DNA of 5,027 nt from Zetaproteobacteria bacterium. Lineage in GTDB: Bacteria > Pseudomonadota > Zetaproteobacteria > Mariprofundales > Mariprofundaceae. A program made the translations under genes and the position numbers. Positions 1-5,027 of the stretch are shown here, in pieces. The DNA lies in the NCBI GenBank assembly GCA_021545625.1, contig JAJRVH010000051.1, positions 1-5,027 of the forward strand, written 5' to 3'. Below the pieces are notes generated by a model. The model was not told where the DNA came from, did no database searches, and worked only from the letters and a program-made list of their open reading frames with translations. Each line of letters opens with the position of its first letter. Position 1 is the stretch's first letter.

Positions 1-16
1 CAAGCCCGGCTTATGA
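1..16 (+). CDS. 3' end of an upstream gene, possibly tatB (partial)
   Basis: Only the last four codons are visible (Lys-Pro-Gly-Leu, then TGA at 14-16). The TGA overlaps the tatC ATG at 13-15 as ATGA, the usual arrangement of translationally coupled operon genes. In proteobacteria tatC most often follows tatB, so TatB is the natural guess, but four residues cannot identify a protein. This reading rests on the overlap and on operon convention only. Confidence 0.35.
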
Positions 17-750
17 GTGAAACCGGCCAGAACATCGTTGCTCATCTGAAGGAGCTGCAGGCGCGGTTGCGGTTGTCGCTGATCGTGTATCTGCTCGGGG
101 TCGCGGTGCTGATGAATTTCTCCGAGCCGGTGTTCGAGTTCATGGCGGCGCCGATGCTTCAGGCCCTGCCGGCCGGTACCCGGATGGTGTTCCTGAACGC
201 GCCGGACGTTTTCTTTACCTATCTGAAAATCGCCTTGTTCCTGAGCCTGTTCGCCACGTCGCCGGTCAGTTTCTACCAGATCTGGTCCTTTGTGGCGCCG
301 GGTCTGTATGCCAACGAGAAACGCCTGTTCCGGCTGGTGGTGATCAGCAGCGTGTTGCTGTTTCTGGCCGGTGGAGCCTTTGCCTATTACGTCGTATTCC
401 CGCTGATTTTTACCTTTTTTCTCGGTTTCGCGACCGAACATATCCAGGCGCTGCCGGCGGTGAAGGAGTATCTGTCGTTGTTTCTGAAGCTGATGTTCGC
501 CTTCGGGCTCAGCTTCGAGATTCCGATCATCCTGACCTTGCTGGCTCGCCTGCAACTGGTCAGCGCCTCCCGTCTGGCCGAGAAGCGCCGCTTTGTTATT
601 GTCTGGATGTTTATCTTTGCCGCCATTCTGACGCCGCCGGACATCATTTCGCAGGTGTTGCTGGCGATCCCGATGCTGCTGCTGTTCGAGGTCGGGCTGT
701 GGCTGGCCCGGCGCATCGAATTGCGACTGGCCGGGGAATCCGCGGTCTAG
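13..750 (+). CDS. tatC: Sec-independent (twin-arginine) protein translocase subunit TatC
   Basis: TatC is the inner-membrane core of the Tat system. With TatB it binds twin-arginine signal peptides and recruits TatA to export folded proteins. The 245-residue product, against 258 in E. coli, has about six hydrophobic segments (near residues 20-36, 70-90, 106-130, 155-178, 194-208 and 212-232). Family motifs are visible: HLKEL near the N-terminus (Glu14, matching E. coli Glu15), Pro47, the cytoplasmic loop YQIWSFVAPGLYANEKR with Phe93 and Glu102 (E. coli Phe94 and Glu103), Glu169 in the fourth membrane segment, and LTPPD with Asp210 followed by SQVLLAIPM. The ATG at 13 overlaps the preceding stop; I see no clear Shine-Dalgarno, so coupling is likely. 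Two things are odd. Gln16 (CAG) replaces the usual Arg of the HLxELRxR motif, and the charged C-terminal tail of E. coli TatC is mostly missing. The TAG stop is shared with the convergent cca gene. Confidence 0.97.
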   Translation: MSETGQNIVAHLKELQARLRLSLIVYLLGVAVLMNFSEPVFEFMAAPMLQALPAGTRMVFLNAPDVFFTYLKIALFLSLFATSPVSFYQIWSFVAPGLYANEKRLFRLVVISSVLLFLAGGAFAYYVVFPLIFTFFLGFATEHIQALPAVKEYLSLFLKLMFAFGLSFEIPIILTLLARLQLVSASRLAEKRRFVIVWMFIFAAILTPPDIISQVLLAIPMLLLFEVGLWLARRIELRLAGESAV

Positions 751-2171
751 CCCTTTTCGTCGGGCCTGGGCGGTTTTTCGCGCAGTTGTTCCCGGCACCA
801 GTCAAGCGCCGTATTCTCATCATGGAACACGCCGTCAAGCTGGGCCTGATAGGCCTGTTTCAGCAGCCTCCCCATGGCGGGTCCCGGTTCGAGGCCCAGC
901 TTCATCAGCAAGCGGCCGCTCAGGATCGGGCTTGGACTGTTGCGGTGCTGTTGCATGTCCATGGCCATCTGCAGCCAGTTCAGCGCCGGGCGCGAGGGCG
1001 CGGCCGGGGCGCGGCCCGAGGCATCGGCCTCGACCAGCATTTCCCACAGCTCGATGGTGGCCGGTTGCAGGCGATGAGCCAGCCTGCGAACCGCGCGCGG
1101 CGTGGCTTCACCGTGCAGGTGGGTGATGTGGTCGTGTACCATCGGCAGAACATATTGCGCCATGCGGCGCGGTGCATGGATGCGTTGCAGAAAGCTTTTC
1201 GTGAGCGGCATGCCGGCCTCGCTATGGCCCGGCGAGCCGATACGGCCGTTTTCATAGCGCACGGTCGTGGCCGGTTTGCCGAGATCATGGCACAGTGCGG
1301 CAAACAGCAGGATTTCCCGGTCCGACAGGGACAGCTGCTGCCGGCTGGCGATGCCTGCCGCCTGATCGACAACCTGCAGCGTATGTCGCCAGACATCGCC
1401 TTCCGGGTGCCAGCGGGGATCCTGCGGGCAGTCCTGCAGGGCGGTAAGCTCCGGATAGAGTGCAAGCCAGCCGCTGTCCGCCAGCGCGACAAGGCCGTAT
1501 GACGGCGAGGCGGCATGGCTCCATTTCCGCCATTCGATCCAGATGCGTGAGGCCGGAAGGGTATGCGCCTCATCCAGCATGCGGCGGCACAGCGCGGCGG
1601 TTTCCGGCGCCAGCTTCAGCCGGAAGCGGGCGGCGAACTGCATGCCGCGCAGTGGTCGCAGCGGATCTTCGGCGAAGGCGGGCGAGACATGACGGAGGAT
1701 ATGCTGTTCGAGGTCGCGCCGGCCGTTGTGGAGGGCCAGCAGTTCGCCGTTCAGTAGATCGAGCATCATCGCATTGATCGTGAAGTCGCGCCGCAATGTT
1801 GCACGTGCCGGTTGCATGGCCGGGTCGCAGTGGACGCTGAAGCCACGATGGCCGTGGCCGTTTTTTTTCTCGCAGCGGGGCAGTGCCACGTCGATTTCCA
1901 GCCCCCGGTGCCAGAGCTTGAGGACGCCGAACTGTTTGCCGACATGCTGCGTGCGCCCCAGCGGGGCCAGCGTGCGCTCCAGGGTTTCGGCATCCAGTCC
2001 GTAGACCTCGAGATCGAAGTCCTTGGGGGTGATGTCGAGCAGCAGATCGCGCACGCAACCGCCGACCAGCCAGGCCCGGCCGCCGGCCGTATCCATGGTT
2101 CGCGCCACCGACAGCAACGCATCCGGCAACATGTCAGTGGAAGTTCCGTGATTCGCGTGCTTCAGACCCAT
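747..2171 (-). CDS. cca: tRNA nucleotidyltransferase (CCA-adding enzyme family) with HD domain
   Basis: This is a class II nucleotidyltransferase of the CCA-adding / poly(A) polymerase family, which adds or repairs the 3' CCA of tRNA. Motifs in order: VGGCVRD (36-42) nucleotide-binding loop; DFD (51-53), the two metal-binding Asp; EIDVALPR with Asp94, the probable third carboxylate; RRDFTINAM (127-135); EDPLRPLR then QFAARF (168-183); an ASRIWIEWRK region (207-216) for base recognition. An HD-type domain follows, with RWHPEGDVWRHT (His255, His263) and LCHDLGKP (His295-Asp296). The C-terminal block LSGRLLMKLGLEPGPAMGRLL (about 417-437) is typical of longer HD-containing relatives. At 474 residues it exceeds E. 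coli Cca (412), so true CCA addition versus A-adding or other activity cannot be settled here. The start is uncertain: Met1 would be almost leaderless relative to the predicted promoter, and Met14 (codon at 2132-2130) or Met26 (2096-2094) also precede the first motif. An A8 run encodes Lys102-Lys103-Asn104. Confidence 0.93.
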   Translation of the reverse strand: MGLKHANHGTSTDMLPDALLSVARTMDTAGGRAWLVGGCVRDLLLDITPKDFDLEVYGLDAETLERTLAPLGRTQHVGKQFGVLKLWHRGLEIDVALPRCEKKNGHGHRGFSVHCDPAMQPARATLRRDFTINAMMLDLLNGELLALHNGRRDLEQHILRHVSPAFAEDPLRPLRGMQFAARFRLKLAPETAALCRRMLDEAHTLPASRIWIEWRKWSHAASPSYGLVALADSGWLALYPELTALQDCPQDPRWHPEGDVWRHTLQVVDQAAGIASRQQLSLSDREILLFAALCHDLGKPATTVRYENGRIGSPGHSEAGMPLTKSFLQRIHAPRRMAQYVLPMVHDHITHLHGEATPRAVRRLAHRLQPATIELWEMLVEADASGRAPAAPSRPALNWLQMAMDMQQHRNSPSPILSGRLLMKLGLEPGPAMGRLLKQAYQAQLDGVFHDENTALDWCREQLREKPPRPDEKG

Positions 2172-2177
2172 TCGGCG

Positions 2178-2206
2178 AGGATAGCATAGCGCGATATGAC
2201 GTTCGA
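2178..2206 (-). promoter_or_regulatory. Candidate sigma70 promoter for cca
   Basis: Reading the minus strand, a -35-like TCGAAC (2206-2201, three of six consensus bases) is followed by exactly 17 bases and a -10-like TATCCT (2183-2178, four of six). TGC directly upstream of the hexamer makes an extended -10 (TGnTATCCT), which can compensate for a weak -35. The predicted transcription start falls near 2171, at the first ATG of cca, so the mRNA would be leaderless or translation starts at a downstream Met. Seen by eye; promoter scoring was not possible. Confidence 0.45.
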
Positions 2207-2231
2207 CATCGGTCGGCGGCGGGTTTATGTT
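2203..2231 (+). promoter_or_regulatory. Candidate sigma70 promoter for the mdh-sucCD operon
   Basis: TCGACA at 2203-2208 matches five of six bases of the -35 consensus. After a 17-base spacer comes TATGTT at 2226-2231, four of six bases of the -10 consensus. Transcription would start near 2238, giving an untranslated leader of about 100 bases before mdh. The -35 overlaps that of the candidate cca promoter on the other strand, so the two could not easily be occupied at once. Confidence 0.5.
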
Positions 2232-2279
2232 TGGGCAGCGCGAAGGCTGACCCGAAGCGGAGCTTTCGTGCCGATTTCC

Positions 2280-2302
2280 GAGGAGGTGTCGTCATGCGCT
2301 GA
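2280..2302 (+). other. Consensus Shine-Dalgarno plus two-codon mini-ORF (Met-Arg-stop)
   Basis: GAGGAGGTG at 2280-2288 is a near-perfect complement of the 16S rRNA tail and sits seven bases (from AGGAGG) before ATG at 2294-2296. The ORF it would drive is only ATG CGC TGA. The ATG is in the same reading frame as mdh, and after the TGA the frame stays open through to mdh. It could be a regulatory start-stop leader, a relic of an N-terminal extension broken by a nonsense codon, or chance. The sequence facts are plain; translation is not shown. Confidence 0.4.
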
Positions 2303-2319
2303 TCTGAAACAAGGGATAC

Positions 2320-2327
2320 GGGGAGGG
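2320..2327 (+). promoter_or_regulatory. Ribosome-binding site of mdh
   Basis: GGGGAGGG lies about 10 bases before the AT of the disrupted ATG at 2337-2338, a workable spacing. It is about 21 bases from the first in-frame GTG (2348), which is too far. The spacing argues that translation originally began near 2337 and not at 2348. Confidence 0.6.
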
Positions 2328-2347
2328 CAGGGTTTCATCGCAAGAAG

Positions 2348-3274
2348 GTGACGGTGGTTGGAGCCGGTCACGTTGGCGCGACGGCGGCCTTTCTGGCGGC
2401 CCAGAAGGAGCTGGCCGATATCGTGCTGATCGATGTCGTCGAGGGCGTGCCGCAGGGCAAGGCACTGGACATGCATGAGGCCTCGCCGATCCAGGGCTAT
2501 AATGCGGTGGTCATCGGTTCGCAGGACTATGCTGCCACGGCCGGTTCCGACCTGGTGATTATCACGGCCGGCATCGCCCGCAAGCCGGGCATGAGTCGCG
2601 ACGACCTGCTTTCAACGAATGTAAAGATCGTCAGCGAAGTCACGCGCCAGATCGTCGAGCATTCGCCGGACTGTGTGATTCTGGTCGTTACCAATCCGCT
2701 TGATGCGATGGTTTATACGGCCCTGAAGGTATCCGGCTTTCCGAAACAGCGGGTGATCGGCATGGCCGGCGTGCTTGATTCGGCGCGCATGCGCACCTTT
2801 ATCGCCGATGAGCTGGACGTGTCGATCGAGGACGTCAATGCCTTCGTGCTTGGCGGTCATGGCGATACGATGGTGCCGCTGCCGCGCTATTCGACGGTGG
2901 CCGGCATTCCGATCACCGAGATGTTGCCGCAGGAACGCGTTTCGGCGATCTGCGAGCGGACTGCCAACGGCGGGGCGGAGATCGTCGGCCTGCTGAAGAC
3001 CGGCTCGGCCTTCTATGCGCCGGGCGCGGCCGTGGTCGAGATGGCCGAGGCGATTCTGAAGGATAACAAGCGCATCCTTCCCTGCGCGGCCTATCTGGAA
3101 GGCGAATACGGCGTGGATGGCTATTACCTGGGCGTGCCATGCAAGCTGGGCGGTGCCGGTGTCGAGGCGGTGATCGAGCTGGATCTGTCGGACGGGGAGA
3201 AGCAGGCCCTGCATCATTCGATGGCGGCGGTGAAGGAGCTGGTCGAGACCGTGGACGGCTTCAATCATTTTTAA
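2348..3274 (+). CDS. mdh: Malate dehydrogenase, lactate-dehydrogenase-like type; start codon apparently disrupted
   Basis: This cytoplasmic enzyme oxidises malate to oxaloacetate with NAD+, closing the TCA cycle. Numbered from the GTG at 2348 (308 residues): GAGHVG (5-10) is the Rossmann NAD loop; Asp29 ends the second strand and favours NAD over NADP; ARKPGMSR (77-84) is the mobile substrate loop, with Arg78 and Arg84 matching malate-binding Arg81 and Arg87 of E. coli Mdh; VTNPLD (114-119); LDSARMR (143-149) with Asp144 and Arg147; GGHGDTMVP (169-177) with catalytic His171. Arg78, where lactate dehydrogenases have Gln, supports malate as substrate. Family proteins usually begin three to four residues earlier (Met-Lys/Arg-Lys-Val). 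The in-frame codons before GTG are CAT CGC AAG AAG, so the ATG seems to have lost a G at about 2338/2339. GTG 2348 is only the first available in-frame start and lacks a well-placed ribosome-binding site. sucC follows 36 bases after the TAA. Confidence 0.93.
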   Translation: MTVVGAGHVGATAAFLAAQKELADIVLIDVVEGVPQGKALDMHEASPIQGYNAVVIGSQDYAATAGSDLVIITAGIARKPGMSRDDLLSTNVKIVSEVTRQIVEHSPDCVILVVTNPLDAMVYTALKVSGFPKQRVIGMAGVLDSARMRTFIADELDVSIEDVNAFVLGGHGDTMVPLPRYSTVAGIPITEMLPQERVSAICERTANGGAEIVGLLKTGSAFYAPGAAVVEMAEAILKDNKRILPCAAYLEGEYGVDGYYLGVPCKLGGAGVEAVIELDLSDGEKQALHHSMAAVKELVETVDGFNHF

Positions 3275-3297
3275 GGCCATCGTCGAGACGCAGGATC

Positions 3298-3302
3298 GGG
3301 AG
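3298..3302 (+). promoter_or_regulatory. Ribosome-binding site of sucC
   Basis: GGGAG in the 36-base mdh-sucC gap lies eight bases before TTG at 3311. This spacing, with the family-typical Asn-Ile-His-Glu-Tyr-Gln that follows, decides the TTG start over the out-of-frame ATG at 3321. Confidence 0.65.
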
Positions 3303-3310
3303 AACTGGAT

Positions 3311-4471
3311 TTGAATATACATGAATATCAGGCCAAGGTGGTATTAAAGGCGTTCGGCGTGCCGGTGCCGCGAGGACGGCTGGCGGAATCGGTCGACGAG
3401 GCGGTGGCCGCGGTTCGTGATCTCGGCGATGCGCCGTGGGTCGTCAAGGCCCAGATCCATGCCGGTGGTCGGGGCAAGGCCGGCGGCGTGCGATTGTGTG
3501 ATTCGCCCGGGGCGGTTGCGGAAGCAGCCGGGGCATTGCTCGGCTCCAGGCTGGTGACCAGACAGACGGGGCCAGACGGCAGGGTGGTTCACAAACTCTA
3601 TATCGAGGAAGGGGTCGATATCGCCGGCGAATACTATCTGTCGCTGCTGATCGACCGCGAAGCCGAGGCCATCGCCTTTGTCGTCAGTCCGGACGGCGGC
3701 ATGGATATCGAGGCTGTGGCGGCCGCCACGCCGGAGCGTATTCTGACGCGGCCGTTATCGGTCGGGGACGGGCTGACGGCGGACGACTGCGCGGCGATGG
3801 CCGCTTTCCTGGGGCTGCAGGGCAGGGCCGCCGACGGGTTCGCCGAGCTTGCCGGGCGGCTGTACCGCGTATTCGTCGAGCGCGATTGCAGCCTGCTGGA
3901 GCTCAACCCCCTGATCCGTACCGAAAGCGATGCATGGATCGCGCTCGATGCGAAGATATCCATCGATGACAATGCGTTGTACCGGCAACCGGATATGGCC
4001 GCCCTGCGCGATCCGGACGAGGAGGATCCCCGCGAGACGGAGGCGGCCCGTTACGGGCTGAACTATATCGCACTGGACGGCAATATCGGCTGCATGGTCA
4101 ATGGCGCAGGTCTGGCGATGGCGACGATGGATATTATCCAGCTCAAGGGGGCGAAGCCGGCGAATTTCCTCGATGTCGGCGGCGGCGTCAGTGTCGAAAC
4201 GGTGACGGAGGCATTCAGGCTGCTGTTTTCCGATGCGCATGTGCGGGCGGTGCTGGTCAATATCTTCGGCGGCATCGTGCGCTGCGATATCATCGCCAAT
4301 GGTCTGCTGGAGGCGATCAAGACCCATCCGATGCGGGTGCCGGTGATCATGCGTCTGGTCGGCACGAACGAGGAGGAGGGTCGGCGCATCGTCCGGGATG
4401 CCGGACTGGATGTGCGCTGGGCTGCTGATCTGGATCAGGCGGCCGAGATGGCCGTGGAGGCGCTGGCATGA
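3311..4471 (+). CDS. sucC: Succinyl-CoA synthetase (ADP/GDP-forming) subunit beta
   Basis: SucC is the nucleotide-binding beta subunit of succinyl-CoA synthetase, which with SucD converts succinyl-CoA, phosphate and NDP to succinate, CoA and NTP. The 386 residues match the usual length (388 in E. coli). The N-terminal ATP-grasp part (about 1-235) starts MNIHEYQAK and has VVKAQIHAGGRGKAGGV (44-60, Lys46), LELNPL with Asn199 and LDAK with Asp213 for magnesium. The C-terminal ligase domain has ALDGNIGCMVNGAGLAMATMD (254-274, Asn264), ANFLDVGGG (284-292) and VNIFGGIVRCD (316-326). The segment LVTRQTGPDG resembles alphaproteobacterial-type SucC more than E. coli SucC. Malate-CoA ligase (MtkA) is a close relative, but GGIVRCD and the mdh-sucC-sucD context favour succinate. 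The TTG start is weaker than ATG and may limit expression. The stop overlaps sucD as ATGA, suggesting coupled, equimolar synthesis. Confidence 0.96.
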   Translation: MNIHEYQAKVVLKAFGVPVPRGRLAESVDEAVAAVRDLGDAPWVVKAQIHAGGRGKAGGVRLCDSPGAVAEAAGALLGSRLVTRQTGPDGRVVHKLYIEEGVDIAGEYYLSLLIDREAEAIAFVVSPDGGMDIEAVAAATPERILTRPLSVGDGLTADDCAAMAAFLGLQGRAADGFAELAGRLYRVFVERDCSLLELNPLIRTESDAWIALDAKISIDDNALYRQPDMAALRDPDEEDPRETEAARYGLNYIALDGNIGCMVNGAGLAMATMDIIQLKGAKPANFLDVGGGVSVETVTEAFRLLFSDAHVRAVLVNIFGGIVRCDIIANGLLEAIKTHPMRVPVIMRLVGTNEEEGRRIVRDAGLDVRWAADLDQAAEMAVEALA

Positions 4472-5027
4472 GTATCCTTCTGAACCGTGAAACGCGGGTG
4501 ATCTGCCAGGGGTTTACCGGCCGGCAGGGGACGTTTCATTCCGAACAGATGATCGCCTACGGCACGAATCTGGTGGGCGGCGTCACGCCGGGCAAGGGCG
4601 GGCAAATGCATCTGGACCGGCCGGTGTTCGATTCGGTGGCCGGGGCCGTGGAGAAGGCCGGCGCCGAGGCAAGCGTGATCTTCGTGCCGCCACGCTTTGC
4701 AGCGGCGGCGATCATCGAGGCGGCCGAAGCGGGGATTGCCCTGATCGTCTGCATTACCGAGGGCATTCCCGTGCTGGACATGCTGAAGGTCAGGGCGCAG
4801 CTGGCGGCCATGGCGCAGCCGCCGCTTTTGATCGGGCCGAACTGCCCGGGCATTATCACGCCGGGCCAGGCCAAGATCGGCATCATGCCCGGTCACATTC
4901 ACCAGCCGGGGCGCGTCGGCGTGATTTCCCGCTCCGGCACGCTGACCTACGAAGCGGTGGCGCAGCTGACCGAAACGGGCCTCGGCCAGAGCTGCTGCAT
5001 CGGCATGGGCGGCGATCCGATTCACGG
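4468..5027 (+). CDS. sucD: Succinyl-CoA synthetase subunit alpha (3'-truncated by window edge)
   Basis: SucD binds CoA and carries the phosphorylated catalytic His of succinyl-CoA synthetase. About 186 of roughly 290 codons are in the window and no stop is reached. The start ATG (4468-4470) overlaps the sucC TGA. Recognisable blocks: MSILLNRETRVICQGFTGRQ (1-20) with the CoA-binding Rossmann loop GFTGRQG, FHSEQMIAYGT, VGGVTPGKGG (36-45), ITEGIP (96-101), GPNCPGIITPG (around residue 125), IGIMPGHIH, GVISRSGTLTYEA (around residue 155) and GMGGDPI near the edge. The residues up to the edge look intact. The active-site His (His246 in E. coli) lies beyond the window, so catalytic completeness cannot be judged. 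NCPG and QGFTG match SucD rather than malate-CoA ligase subunit MtkB. Confidence 0.96.
   Translation, partial: MSILLNRETRVICQGFTGRQGTFHSEQMIAYGTNLVGGVTPGKGGQMHLDRPVFDSVAGAVEKAGAEASVIFVPPRFAAAAIIEAAEAGIALIVCITEGIPVLDMLKVRAQLAAMAQPPLLIGPNCPGIITPGQAKIGIMPGHIHQPGRVGVISRSGTLTYEAVAQLTETGLGQSCCIGMGGDPIH

Larger units (their letters stand above)
2238..2336 (+). promoter_or_regulatory. Predicted 5' leader of mdh
   Basis: This non-coding leader contains a small imperfect hairpin (CGAAGC at 2253-2258, loop GGA, GCTTTCG at 2262-2268 with one bulged T). It then has a consensus Shine-Dalgarno with a two-codon ORF, and a second purine-rich ribosome-binding site before mdh. I recognise no known riboswitch or T-box in it. 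The 5' boundary depends on the promoter prediction. Confidence 0.4.

Noticed and set aside
707..735. Possible stem (CCCGG/CCGGG with inner CGCA/TGCG) near the tatC 3' end as a terminator
   Set aside because: It is interrupted by an asymmetric five-base bulge, lacks a T tract on either side, and lies within coding sequence.
751..780. T5 run after a GC-rich stretch (ending near 779) as a rho-independent terminator for tatC
   Set aside because: No stable stem of five or more pairs with a normal loop directly precedes it, and it codes for the C-terminus of cca.
699..1502. Long plus-strand open frame opposite cca, and several others on both strands
   Set aside because: They lie antisense to genes with clear family motifs, have no recognisable domains, and are Arg/Ala/Pro-rich as expected of shadow frames in GC-rich DNA.
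2294..2347. TGA at 2300-2302 read as selenocysteine to give an extended Mdh
   Set aside because: No selenocysteine insertion hairpin is evident after the TGA, and this family has no conserved N-terminal extension or selenocysteine.
2612..3322. Long minus-strand open frame opposite mdh (and similar ones opposite sucC and sucD)
   Set aside because: Shadow of conserved coding sequence; the composition is the reverse complement of the Mdh and SucCD codons, and no motif or ribosome-binding site supports it.
3311..5027. Malate-CoA ligase (mtkAB) instead of sucCD
   Set aside because: SucC-type GGIVRCD and SucD-type QGFTG and NCPG motifs, plus the adjacent mdh, fit succinyl-CoA synthetase better; I saw no serine-cycle gene.

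Overview
The window is GC-rich, densely coding proteobacterial chromosome. It holds two housekeeping blocks separated by a divergent promoter region of about 175 bp. Every protein looks bacterial. The TatC and SucD sequences resemble the E. coli proteins, while the malate dehydrogenase is the lactate-dehydrogenase-like type in an mdh-sucC-sucD order. A gamma- or betaproteobacterium, possibly a chemolithotroph, fits best. That placement is inference from remembered families, and no 16S or tRNA gene is present to anchor it. I see no mobile element, CRISPR array, tRNA or rRNA, and no exotic system.

Region by region: bases 1-16 are the last codons of an upstream gene (probably tatB) that overlaps the tatC start by ATGA. 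tatC (13-750, +) encodes the twin-arginine translocase receptor. It meets a tRNA nucleotidyltransferase gene of the cca family (747-2171, -) tail to tail, and the two stop codons share one CTAG. Between cca and mdh lies the only sizeable non-coding stretch (2172-2336). It carries two candidate sigma70 promoters pointing outward with overlapping -35 boxes, a very strong Shine-Dalgarno followed by a two-codon ORF (ATG CGC TGA), and a second Shine-Dalgarno in front of mdh. mdh, sucC and the partial sucD (running off the right edge) form one co-directional operon for the succinyl-CoA to succinate and malate to oxaloacetate steps of the TCA cycle. sucC begins with TTG, and sucC and sucD overlap by ATGA, which suggests translational coupling.

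The most notable observations concern the mdh start. Its family-typical N-terminus (Met-Arg-Lys-Lys-Val) is present except that the ATG appears to lack its G (CAT CGC AAG AAG GTG), leaving no normal start codon. A second is a Gln in TatC where the family almost always has Arg, in the cytoplasmic N-terminal signal-peptide-binding motif.
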